This document shows, one piece after another, positions 33,516 to 41,484 of a DNA stretch of 64,000 nt (position 1 is the stretch's first letter; each line of letters starts with the position of its first letter). This DNA comes from Symbiodinium sp. CCMP2592 (taxonomy: Eukaryota > Sar > Dinophyceae > Suessiales > Symbiodiniaceae), in assembly GCA_905221615.1 (NCBI GenBank), contig CAJNDT010004557.1, forward strand, positions 1,359,001 through 1,423,000, in the 5' to 3' direction. The translations under genes and the position numbers were made by a program. The notes below the pieces were generated by a model, which saw only the letters and a program-made list of their open reading frames with translations, did not search any database and was not told the origin of the DNA.

Positions 33516-33602
33516 TTTTAATACGAATACTCATACTAATATTAATACCAATACTGATATTAATACTACAATACTAATATCAATACTAATACTAATACTA
33601 TC
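33516..33602. repeat. AATACT hexanucleotide microsatellite
   Basis: ACTAATATTAATACC-type units repeat over about 85 bp. Confidence 0.88.
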
Positions 33603-33689
33603 TCGTTTATAGTCCTTTTCATCGTGAGGTCCTTGTTCTTCGTCTTGTCCTTGCTGCTGCTGTCGGCCGCACAGGACACAGGCGATGCT

Positions 33690-33717
33690 TAGGGCTTTTA
33701 GGGTTTAGGGGTTTAGG
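33690..33717 (+). repeat. Telomere-like tract, left flank of element 1
   Basis: TTTAGGGTTTAGGGGTTTAGG ends directly at the left LTR. Its last five bases (TTAGG) are repeated immediately after the right LTR. Confidence 0.9.
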
Positions 33718-33980
33718 TGATGAAAGCCCTGAGCCTGTCAGCTCTGTGTAATTACATGCGTGCCACGAGACCTTGATGGTCCAAGCTTTGCGGAGTGCTA
33801 GAAGACTGTAGTCAGTGTGAAGCACGGCAGGTCCTAGCAAGCATAGCAGTCCCAAGAACGGCAGAAGCCAGCATAGATTGTGCGCTTCGTGGAAACAGAT
33901 TTCTTCGTCAATTCGCTTGCGTTTGCCATGTCGCATTCACATGCTGTTTCTGGTGCATCAGAGAGTGCCTTGCTTCAGCA
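33718..33980 (+). repeat. 5' LTR of element 1
   Basis: 263 bp, begins TGATGAAAG and ends CTTCAGCA, the usual TG...CA termini. It is 262/263 identical to the 3' LTR. An open frame in the gag frame runs through its last 100 bp. No TATA-like box is obvious. Confidence 0.95.
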
Positions 33981-34001
33981 GGGTATGAGCCCAACGCTAC
34001 C
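33981..34001 (+). promoter_or_regulatory. Candidate primer-binding site (Met tRNA anticodon arm)
   Basis: The sequence directly after the LTR starts GGGTATGAGCCCAACGC. Its reverse complement contains GGGCTCATACCC, which resembles the anticodon arm of initiator Met tRNA (CAT anticodon) with one base missing. Drosophila copia is known to prime from a 5' half-fragment of initiator Met tRNA at the same region. The assignment here is by resemblance only. Confidence 0.45.
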
Positions 34002-35934
34002 CGATGAAGATAGTGCTCCAAACTATGGGGCCCTCTTCACGGAGCCACTGCGAACGGAAGGTGAGGCTTCACTCTCAGCACCTACAGCGGCTTTGCCTAA
34101 TGGGGTTCCTAGCGTACCACCACGTGAAGTTCATGGTCTGGACCCCGCTGGCCCTTGTAGCACTGTGAATGATGGTATGGAAGCGCCCAGAGCGATGCGT
34201 CAGATTCCTGTTGATGGAACAGCGTCGCCTACCGAGAATGTGGCCTTGACAGCCTCGACTGCTGCACCGAATGGAGTATCTCTTCCGTTGTTTCCGGCCT
34301 TTCAGCCCTCTCCTCTGCCAGGACAATCACCGGTTGATGTGCGAGAAGGAGGACGTGGACCAGGCTCGTGGTTCACCCGGTTGGGGGATTATATACAGAA
34401 GAGAGTGGAGGTTACTTCGTGGTCCTCTCCACCGGGGTCTACTTCTAACCAAGCGAGTGTGTGGCATAACAGGAGTCAAGTGCAGACTATGATGGTTGCG
34501 TCTCCTACTATGGGAGAAAGGAGGCCCGAGTCGAACTCAAGCGGATCCGCAGGGATACCTCAAGAGATGGTTCAGGCCGAAGTGGCTCGGCAACTGGACA
34601 GCGCGATGAGCGAAGTGATGAGTCGACTGCAGGACGAGAGGCTGAAGACTGAGCGAGCAGCTTTGGAGGCGCGGCAGCTACGGGAACAGCTCGAAAAATT
34701 CGAGATGGCGGCCCAGGCGGCGCCGCCGCTCCCGATTGGTCCCCCACCGGGGATGTTACCGCTGGGTTCGAATGATCATGGAGCTTCTACCGGAGTCCCT
34801 GCGAATCATCCTCTACCTGGTCCTGTTATAGGTTCGGCAACTACTATGGTGCAAGGCAATCAACGTCATCGTGATCTAGAGTATGCAGGTGAAGACGCTA
34901 TAGTTGCAGGAGGCTTAGGTGTACCAAGCGGTGATCGGGCCTTTGCAAATGTTGGAGATACTGTTGCTGAGGGCTCTACTGTACCAGAAGGTGATCGGGC
35001 CTATTTGAACTTGGGTTACAATGTTCTGGGAGGTCCTACCGTATGCCATGGTGATCGGGCCTTTACAGCAGTTAGGGGTGTAGAACCCAATATTTATGAT
35101 CCTGGAGCTTCTACCGGAGTTCCGGCGAATCATCCTCTACCTGGTCCCTTCGAAGAACATGGAGCTAGGTCTCGTACCAGGTCTCAGTCGCCGAGTGGTC
35201 CACGTGCCTTTTTGCAGGGCTTGTTCGGTCTGGGTACAGCTGGTCGTGATGATGGACAAGCGTTTGACTCCAGGGTTCAGTCTGGTTCGAGAACAATACC
35301 TACAACCTTCACACCACCTCCACTTCAACCTCCCTTACCTCCACCACCACAACCACCTACACGTATGGCTACAGGTGCAGCGGCGTCGGCTCGGGATGAC
35401 AGTGTCTTGGCGACTTTGGCCCGAGGCATAGAAGCGCTACTGCAACAGCAACAGCAAGGACCCCGGCATGATCGTCCCGAAACGGTTAAGCCGGGCATCT
35501 CTGAACTTCCCCACCTTCCGGAGTACCAGCCGGCGACGGGGTCGATAGACTTGCTTCACTGGTTGACGCACATAGCACCAATGATGGAGGATTTGTCAGA
35601 TACCAGCTTGCTTTGGTGGCAGCAGACGGTCAAGGACGCCCTCACATGGTATGCCCAGTACTCAGCGGCTCCGCCGTTAGCGCGACTGCAGCTTCGTCCT
35701 CGATCAAGTCATGACCCTCGTCCTGAGTGGGCTAGGGTTGAAAGACGGGCTACAGCAATGATGTTGAGTGCAATCCCAAAGGCGATCCGCGAGGAGGTAA
35801 TCGCTCATGGGCAGATGTCAAGCTTGGATGTGCTGTGCAAACTTTACTCGGTGTACCAGCCGGGTAATCTGCAGGAGAAGTCGTTGGTTCTGCGGATGTT
35901 GGAGCAGCCTGAGGAGTGCACCACGGCGCTTTAG
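33985..35934 (+). CDS. gag: Gag, N-terminal part (element 1), ends at in-frame TAG
   Basis: Gag-like structural protein of a copia-type element, needed in the known families to package the RNA into particles. The frame is open from 33880 inside the LTR. I place the start at the ATG at 33985, four bases past the LTR, although the in-frame ATG at 33928 is possible. Visible features: a Ser/Pro-rich N-terminus; a coiled-coil-like Glu/Arg/Leu segment at about 34565-34720; a tandem-repeat region (34770-35147) with two GASTGVPANHPLPGP copies enclosing three GDRAF/GDRAY units; a poly-Pro/Gln stretch (about 35310-35460); and a globular part from about 35500 (LPHLPEYQP onward). It stops at TAG 35932-35934. 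The next segment continues in the same frame, and its continuation aligns with the Gag of element 2 (LRRW..., then LVRGLDK against LTHGLDQ), so the stop interrupts gag. Confidence 0.85.
   Translation: MSPTLPDEDSAPNYGALFTEPLRTEGEASLSAPTAALPNGVPSVPPREVHGLDPAGPCSTVNDGMEAPRAMRQIPVDGTASPTENVALTASTAAPNGVSLPLFPAFQPSPLPGQSPVDVREGGRGPGSWFTRLGDYIQKRVEVTSWSSPPGSTSNQASVWHNRSQVQTMMVASPTMGERRPESNSSGSAGIPQEMVQAEVARQLDSAMSEVMSRLQDERLKTERAALEARQLREQLEKFEMAAQAAPPLPIGPPPGMLPLGSNDHGASTGVPANHPLPGPVIGSATTMVQGNQRHRDLEYAGEDAIVAGGLGVPSGDRAFANVGDTVAEGSTVPEGDRAYLNLGYNVLGGPTVCHGDRAFTAVRGVEPNIYDPGASTGVPANHPLPGPFEEHGARSRTRSQSPSGPRAFLQGLFGLGTAGRDDGQAFDSRVQSGSRTIPTTFTPPPLQPPLPPPPQPPTRMATGAAASARDDSVLATLARGIEALLQQQQQGPRHDRPETVKPGISELPHLPEYQPATGSIDLLHWLTHIAPMMEDLSDTSLLWWQQTVKDALTWYAQYSAAPPLARLQLRPRSSHDPRPEWARVERRATAMMLSAIPKAIREEVIAHGQMSSLDVLCKLYSVYQPGNLQEKSLVLRMLEQPEECTTAL
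34771..35147 (+). repeat. Nested tandem repeats inside gag
   Basis: A block encoding GASTGVPANHPLPGP occurs at both ends (about 34774 and 35100). Between them a roughly 60-bp unit containing GGTGATCGGGCCT occurs three times (near 34929, 34989 and 35049). The repeat stays in frame. Confidence 0.85.
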
Positions 35935-36936
35935 GCAGTTGAGGGGCTTCGGAGATGGAGCCTGTGGAGACGGAGGGCGGCTTCCTTGGGGATGACGGAG
36001 CCCGATGCGTCGGTTCTGGTGAGGGGCTTGGACAAGATCACGGCGCCCATCATCCAGGGGAGTGGCGAGCTATCGTTCCGGGTGAGCTTGATCAGAAGTA
36101 CTCTGCAGGTGGATGTGAGTCCCTCTTCGTCTACGGTGACCACCTTTCACCAGCACCTCCAGGCCGAGATGGAACAGCAGGCCAGATTCGGAGTGGCCAA
36201 AGGGATTTCGGATGTTTCTCCTGCGATACGAGCGGTTACCACTGGCACCACCGACACTACAACTTCATCACAACAACTACCTACTACAACTTCACCTACA
36301 TCCCCTACTACCAAACCACAAGGAGCTTTGTGCAGGTTCTTCGCCTCCGATAAGGGGTGTCGCCGAGGAAATGGATGTCGGTTCCCGCATACGTGGGCCT
36401 TGTTGGAGAAAGGAAGCCGTCAGAGGAAGTGTTTGTGCTGTGGGTCCACTCAGCATAAGGTGAGGGAGTGTCGAGCTCCCGGAGGTGGCCAGGCAAAGTC
36501 GGCAGCTTCGCGTACTGAGGCGGCGGGTCCAGGTGAAACGGGATCTACGTCACCAACGGCTTCTGCTTCGGACTCCCCGGCGAGGAAAGTGAAGTTTGAT
36601 GGGGAGCAAGTGCAGGCCAAAGTGTTTCAAGTCCTCCAGGAGGTGAAGAACATTCCTTTGTTCAGGTCAGTGATGGACACGGTGAGCCGGTGGGCGTCCC
36701 AACCTGTACCGCCTTCCCCTAGGGCACGATCGGCTTTGTTGGACTCAGGTGCAACCCATGTTCTACGTGCGCCTGCTGATGATCAAGAATGGGACCGAGC
36801 CAAGGATGTGAATGTTCAGTTAGCGGGCGATGGCTATGCGGCCATGCGGCAAACACCCGCAGGTACGATACTCAACGATGACCAGATGGCTCAGGTGATT
36901 GTGCCGTTGGGCAAGGTGATTGCCAATTTGGGTTAA
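35935..36936 (+). CDS. gag-pro: Gag C-terminus with CCCH and CCHC fingers, plus aspartic protease
   Basis: Same frame as the upstream gag segment, open between the TAG at 35932 and the TAA at 36934; the first ATG is at 35986. It contains the end of the Gag globular region. A CCCH finger of C-x8-C-x5-C-x3-H spacing starts at 36331, and a CCHC knuckle (CLCCGSTQHKVREC, C-x2-C-x4-H-x4-C) follows at 36430-36471. The protease has the active-site motif ALLDSGATH, with catalytic Asp at 36742-36744. Such proteases act as dimers to cut the polyprotein. A CCCH finger directly before the knuckle is unusual for retrotransposon Gag, but the same pair with identical spacing is present in element 2. The terminal TAA falls where element 2 reads on (NLG-stop-RLHW against ELRCNVSW), so it interrupts the protease/pol junction. 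Confidence 0.87.
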   Translation, partial: AVEGLRRWSLWRRRAASLGMTEPDASVLVRGLDKITAPIIQGSGELSFRVSLIRSTLQVDVSPSSSTVTTFHQHLQAEMEQQARFGVAKGISDVSPAIRAVTTGTTDTTTSSQQLPTTTSPTSPTTKPQGALCRFFASDKGCRRGNGCRFPHTWALLEKGSRQRKCLCCGSTQHKVRECRAPGGGQAKSAASRTEAAGPGETGSTSPTASASDSPARKVKFDGEQVQAKVFQVLQEVKNIPLFRSVMDTVSRWASQPVPPSPRARSALLDSGATHVLRAPADDQEWDRAKDVNVQLAGDGYAAMRQTPAGTILNDDQMAQVIVPLGKVIANLG

Positions 36937-39900
36937 CGGTTGCATTGGACTTCCAAGGAGTGCTACCTGTACGGCGAGGACGGTGAGATCATCAACTTGG
37001 AGGTGGTCCGCGGATGTCCTGAGGTGAGTGAAGAGGTTGCAAAGAAGTTGATTATGCGGTTAGAGGAAACTCAACTTCCTCAGCTTCAGGATGCCACTGC
37101 AGCATCGGCTAAGGCACTCAGCTGTGTGACGTCGAGTTGGTGGGTTTGTCTCATGGAGTATGTGATGACGGGCAGCGGTGAAGCTGCTAAGATGGCAATC
37201 AACAAGGCCCCCTTCTTACTGTACAAGGATGTGTTGGTGGAGGCCCTGGCAATTTCAAGACCGCGGAAGGGCATCTGGGAGCTGTTGAAGGCCATCAATG
37301 TGAATAGGCGAACTCGCAAGCGCCTGATGAACTCTTCCTCGTGGGTGATTCGTTGGGATCCTCCGGCGGTAGATCGACCTCGGGATGCCTTGAAGCATTT
37401 GGGAATGGCCAAGGAGACCATGTACATCAACCTGAACACCTTGCTGATGGAGAATGAGTTTGAGGATGTGTGGAAGGTTGTGCTATGGGGTGCAATGGAT
37501 GGAAAGATCAGCACCGTCGTGGCAAAGGACAGTTTGGGGTCTCCGATGGACCACGTGGTTGCAGCCCCTCATCGCAGCAAGGTGCATTATCTACATGCGC
37601 TGGCGACGGCAGGTCGGACTGCCCATGGTCAGGGTGCTGTGAGATTGTTGGTGGAGGACCTCCATCGAGTTCAGCGAGATCAGCGCGATGGTGTTGAAGA
37701 GAGTATGTGGCCGGCATGGTCAATGTGCAAAGATGCCAAGGAGTACATGGCTGAAATGGGGATTGTTGATATCTCCATAGCTGAGTTCACGGGCGAGAAC
37801 TATGTGAGGGTGGCCCGTCTTGATGGAGATGCAGCGTGGCGCTTGCATGTCATGCGGGGGCATCAACCTTTTCGTCGAGATTGTTCGGTTTGTGTTCGCA
37901 ACAGTGCCACAGGCAAGCAGCACCGAACAACTATGCACCCGATGGCCTACACGTTGAGTGTAGATGTGGTGGGACCGTTGAAGGAGCATGGGAAGTCACC
38001 AGATGGGAAGTTCTTCAAGTACTTTGTCATTGGCGCCCTGAGAATACCTAAGGTTGAGGGTGGTGATGGACATCCAGAAGTTCACGGGCATCCCATCCCT
38101 CCAGATGGTGTTGATGAAAGCGAGGAGGAGATCCTCTCAGAGGAGGAGCGCGACGAGGAGGAGGCCGTTTCCGAGGGTGACTACTGTGATCCTGCTGAGG
38201 TCGAAAAGGAGAACGAGCGGTGGAAGGAGTTGAGGGCTACGTTTAAGGAGCCCATTGCTACCACCACCTTGTACTTTGCGGTTCCTGTTAACAACAAGAA
38301 GGCTGCTACGATGCTACCGGCGGTGCAGAAGATTGTCTTGGATGTGAAGGCCCTTGGCTACCCGGTCACAAGGTTGCACAGTGATCGTGGTGGTGAGTTC
38401 AGAGGTCACTTGGTGCGACGCTGGGCCTTATCCCAAGGCATGTGGCCTACTACGACATCGGGGTCGGAGTCGGCATCCAATGGAGTCGCTGAAGCAGGAG
38501 TGCGATACCTAAAGCGCAGAGCTAGAGTGCTACTGGATAGCTCAGGGGTGGGTCGGCAGCACTGGCCTACGGCGGTTCAGCATGCAGCAGCTCAACAACG
38601 TTGCGACCAACTTGGAGTTCTACCTGCGCTCCCTGTTGCCTATGGTACCAAGGTGTATGTGAAGACCAAGAAGTACAAGACTGGTGCAGTTGAAGACTTT
38701 GGACCGCATTGGACCCGGGGACGGTATGTTGGACCGTCCACAGACATTCGAGGAGGTCATGTTATACTGAAGGACTCGGGCACCTTTGTACAGACCACCC
38801 ACGTGAGAATTACCAGGGAGCCACCCCCCTTGGATACCATTGCACCGACTGTGGTTGTGGAGCCTGAAGCCATTGAGAGTCCGGTCCCTGGAAGGGAGGA
38901 ACCTCCTCTACCACCACCAGATATCCCTCCACCTGAAAGGAGGCTCCGAGCGAAGACTCCGCGGGCCGCGAAGCTTGACGAGCTTTATGAGCCCTGTGTT
39001 GAGCTGTCTGAGGCTACCCAGGGCATAAAAGGTTCGTTCGAGGAGGAGCTCGAGTTGAAGTACCTCCGCCTGGAGGAGATTGAGTACCTGGAGGGTGTTG
39101 CGCGTGGCTTGTATGAGGGTAAGAAGTTCTCCAAAAATGATGGCCACAAATTGTTGAGTTTGTTTGCGGGGACCTGTGGCAATTTAAAGGTCCCACGTGC
39201 TCCAGAAGGGCAAGGCTTGGTGCTGGGTGCCTTTGTTCATGGAGGGTCATTTGGAGTGACTCGTTATGGTCGAGACCTACCATGGGTCATGAAGTACTTC
39301 AACACGTACCTCTATGAAAGGATGAAAGCTCGTTGGCCACATGTGCGTCCCACTTGGACTACTCTAGCCCTTCAATGTGCAGAGACTATTCCTCGTCACC
39401 GTGATGTTCACAATGAGAGAGCGACGTTTAACTACGTTGTGGAACTGAAGGCTGAGGATAAGGGAGGGCTGTGGGTTGAAGACAAGGGCCTCGAGCGCGG
39501 TGTCGTTGGAGGTGAACGTTTGGAAGACTTTCAGTATGAGGCGCAGGACGGTGCGGTGTATGACGGTTTTGTGGTTGATATCACAGAGCAGCCAGCGGCA
39601 TTTAGTCCTATGACCCCGCACGCCTACGTCACGAATGGTCATCGACGGTGGTTCTTGAGTGCCTACACACCACAGGGGTTTTCTCGGTTGAGTCTTGGTG
39701 ATCAACAATATTTGCAACGTGCTGGGTTTCCTCTTTGTCAAGAAGATGAAGATAACCATGGAGTGCGGGAAGAGGCTCCTGCACTAAAGGCTGCTGACTT
39801 ACCTTGTGGGACTACGTTGAGCGGAGCTCATGGTGCCCCTCGAGATGTGGAAGTAGCTACTGTGGGTGATTGTGAAGGAAGCTTCAGCGACTGGGCCATC

Positions 39901-41484
39901 TACGTTGAGGACTATGTCGAGGAGGAGGCAGATCCGGGAGAATGTGAGCAAGTACGATGCTTGAGGAGGATTGGTTCTTCCGATGATCCTGGTGATGAGC
40001 TTTGGTCTTTGGTTGAGGCATCGGAGCTGTTGTCCGAGGAACAGGTTGGCCCAGAGGTTGTTGAGAACTTTGGTGAGAGGCTGGAGCATTGGAGCTCTAT
40101 GGGAACTTTGGAGGTTCCAAGGATTGCAAAGCTCGAGCCTGAGTACACCCCAGGCATTGAGGAGATCATCAAAGGAGCAGTGGAGCAGCGGTGTCCGCTT
40201 CGCCATACCTACAATGTGAGCCCACATGAGGCTAAGGCGGAGATTGAAAAATGGCGGGCCGCGATAGCCAAGGAGGTGGGAGTCGTTGAGAAGGGATTCA
40301 AAAGGATCCGGGCCGACGAGGTCAATGAGATGAAGAAGGAGTTCACTGTACAGGAGTTGCCCTCAAAGTTAGTGTATACCGTGAAACCTCCGAACACCAC
40401 ACCTACTACAACTTCAGATTCGGAGGATGAGAGTTTGTACTGTCGTCGCAAGGCTAGGGTGGTGTGTTGTGGCAACTTTGCAGACGAGGAGGGTTCCGAC
40501 CTCTTCGCCGGAGGCATCGCCGCCGAGAGCATGAGGTGCGTGCTCGTGTACACGGCAGACCAGGGCTGGATGGTTGGAATAGTTGATGTTACTGGAGCAT
40601 TTATGCTCACTCCGCTCCCCCAATCACAAGGGCAAGTTCGTTACATTATACGCCCACCAGCTGCTTTGGTGGCTCTCGGTCTAGCTGACCGAAACGAAAG
40701 GTGGCTGCTAACGCATGGCATGTACGGCTTGCGTCAATCGCCCAGGCTTTGGGCAGACTACCGCGACACCGAGCTGAAGAATATCACTGTGGAGTATGAC
40801 GACAAGGTCTGCGGGTTGAAGCAGGGTGTTGCAGAGCCGAATATGTGGTTGGTGTATGAAGTGGGAGCACCGCTAGATCGACCCCCTGAAGGCTTGATTC
40901 TGGTGTACGTTGATGATATAATGCTATGCGGACCTAGAGGTTTGGTGTGTGCGGTGGCGGCTAGAATTTCTCAGTTGTGGAAAACTTCGGAGCTGGAGTT
41001 GCTGACTGCAGAGCACGACCTACGGTTTTTGGGGTGTGAAATATCAACGTCCGAGGATGAGAATGTGTTCTACCTCCACCAGCGGCCTTACATTGATGAA
41101 ATTCTTCGCCATCATGAGGTTGCGGCTACTATGCTGTCACAAGTGCAAGCTCCGCGGGATATGGTGACCTTTGAAGCCTTTGAAGGAGAATCCCCGGGCA
41201 CTCCCGAGGAAATTAAGGCCGCACAACGGCTGTGCGGCGAGCTGTTGTGGCTTGCCCAGCGTTCAAGGCCGGACATATGCTACGTTGTCAGTGCTATGAG
41301 TTCGCTTTTGTCGAGGGCGGCTGTTCGGTGTGTTGCTATCGGTACAAGACTTTTGGCCTACTTGCAGCAGACTAAGAACTTGGCGCTGACGATGAGAGCT
41401 ACCACCAGCGATCGAGCTTATCGCCTACTCGGACAGCTCTTTTGCCCCGCAAGGGAGCCGAAGCTTCACTGGAGTGGTACTTAG
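36937..41484 (+). CDS. pol: Pol: degenerate methyltransferase-like region, integrase, dioxygenase-like domain, reverse transcriptase
   Basis: Residues are counted from 36940. Residues 130-205 align with the methyltransferase-like region of element 2 but lack its glycine-rich motifs. Integrase: zinc site H303/H308/C315/C318, catalytic D342, D482, E518 (D,D35E), with an acidic Glu/Asp-rich insertion at 385-425 between the first two Asp. Residues 735-925 form a 2-oxoglutarate/Fe(II) dioxygenase-like domain: HRD at H820/D822, GG at 842-843, distal H894, and R903 nine residues later. Reverse transcriptase: D1216 in VDVTGAF and YVDD at 1323-1326. RNase H begins but the frame is lost: an extra T at 41418-41419 shifts it, giving a stop at 41482. 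All catalytic residues seen are intact, so loss of function comes from the frame breaks. The dioxygenase assignment rests on motif spacing and on conservation between two divergent elements. Confidence 0.85.
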   Translation, partial: RLHWTSKECYLYGEDGEIINLEVVRGCPEVSEEVAKKLIMRLEETQLPQLQDATAASAKALSCVTSSWWVCLMEYVMTGSGEAAKMAINKAPFLLYKDVLVEALAISRPRKGIWELLKAINVNRRTRKRLMNSSSWVIRWDPPAVDRPRDALKHLGMAKETMYINLNTLLMENEFEDVWKVVLWGAMDGKISTVVAKDSLGSPMDHVVAAPHRSKVHYLHALATAGRTAHGQGAVRLLVEDLHRVQRDQRDGVEESMWPAWSMCKDAKEYMAEMGIVDISIAEFTGENYVRVARLDGDAAWRLHVMRGHQPFRRDCSVCVRNSATGKQHRTTMHPMAYTLSVDVVGPLKEHGKSPDGKFFKYFVIGALRIPKVEGGDGHPEVHGHPIPPDGVDESEEEILSEEERDEEEAVSEGDYCDPAEVEKENERWKELRATFKEPIATTTLYFAVPVNNKKAATMLPAVQKIVLDVKALGYPVTRLHSDRGGEFRGHLVRRWALSQGMWPTTTSGSESASNGVAEAGVRYLKRRARVLLDSSGVGRQHWPTAVQHAAAQQRCDQLGVLPALPVAYGTKVYVKTKKYKTGAVEDFGPHWTRGRYVGPSTDIRGGHVILKDSGTFVQTTHVRITREPPPLDTIAPTVVVEPEAIESPVPGREEPPLPPPDIPPPERRLRAKTPRAAKLDELYEPCVELSEATQGIKGSFEEELELKYLRLEEIEYLEGVARGLYEGKKFSKNDGHKLLSLFAGTCGNLKVPRAPEGQGLVLGAFVHGGSFGVTRYGRDLPWVMKYFNTYLYERMKARWPHVRPTWTTLALQCAETIPRHRDVHNERATFNYVVELKAEDKGGLWVEDKGLERGVVGGERLEDFQYEAQDGAVYDGFVVDITEQPAAFSPMTPHAYVTNGHRRWFLSAYTPQGFSRLSLGDQQYLQRAGFPLCQEDEDNHGVREEAPALKAADLPCGTTLSGAHGAPRDVEVATVGDCEGSFSDWAIYVEDYVEEEADPGECEQVRCLRRIGSSDDPGDELWSLVEASELLSEEQVGPEVVENFGERLEHWSSMGTLEVPRIAKLEPEYTPGIEEIIKGAVEQRCPLRHTYNVSPHEAKAEIEKWRAAIAKEVGVVEKGFKRIRADEVNEMKKEFTVQELPSKLVYTVKPPNTTPTTTSDSEDESLYCRRKARVVCCGNFADEEGSDLFAGGIAAESMRCVLVYTADQGWMVGIVDVTGAFMLTPLPQSQGQVRYIIRPPAALVALGLADRNERWLLTHGMYGLRQSPRLWADYRDTELKNITVEYDDKVCGLKQGVAEPNMWLVYEVGAPLDRPPEGLILVYVDDIMLCGPRGLVCAVAARISQLWKTSELELLTAEHDLRFLGCEISTSEDENVFYLHQRPYIDEILRHHEVAATMLSQVQAPRDMVTFEAFEGESPGTPEEIKAAQRLCGELLWLAQRSRPDICYVVSAMSSLLSRAAVRCVAIGTRLLAYLQQTKNLALTMRATTSDRAYRLLGQLFCPAREPKLHWSGT

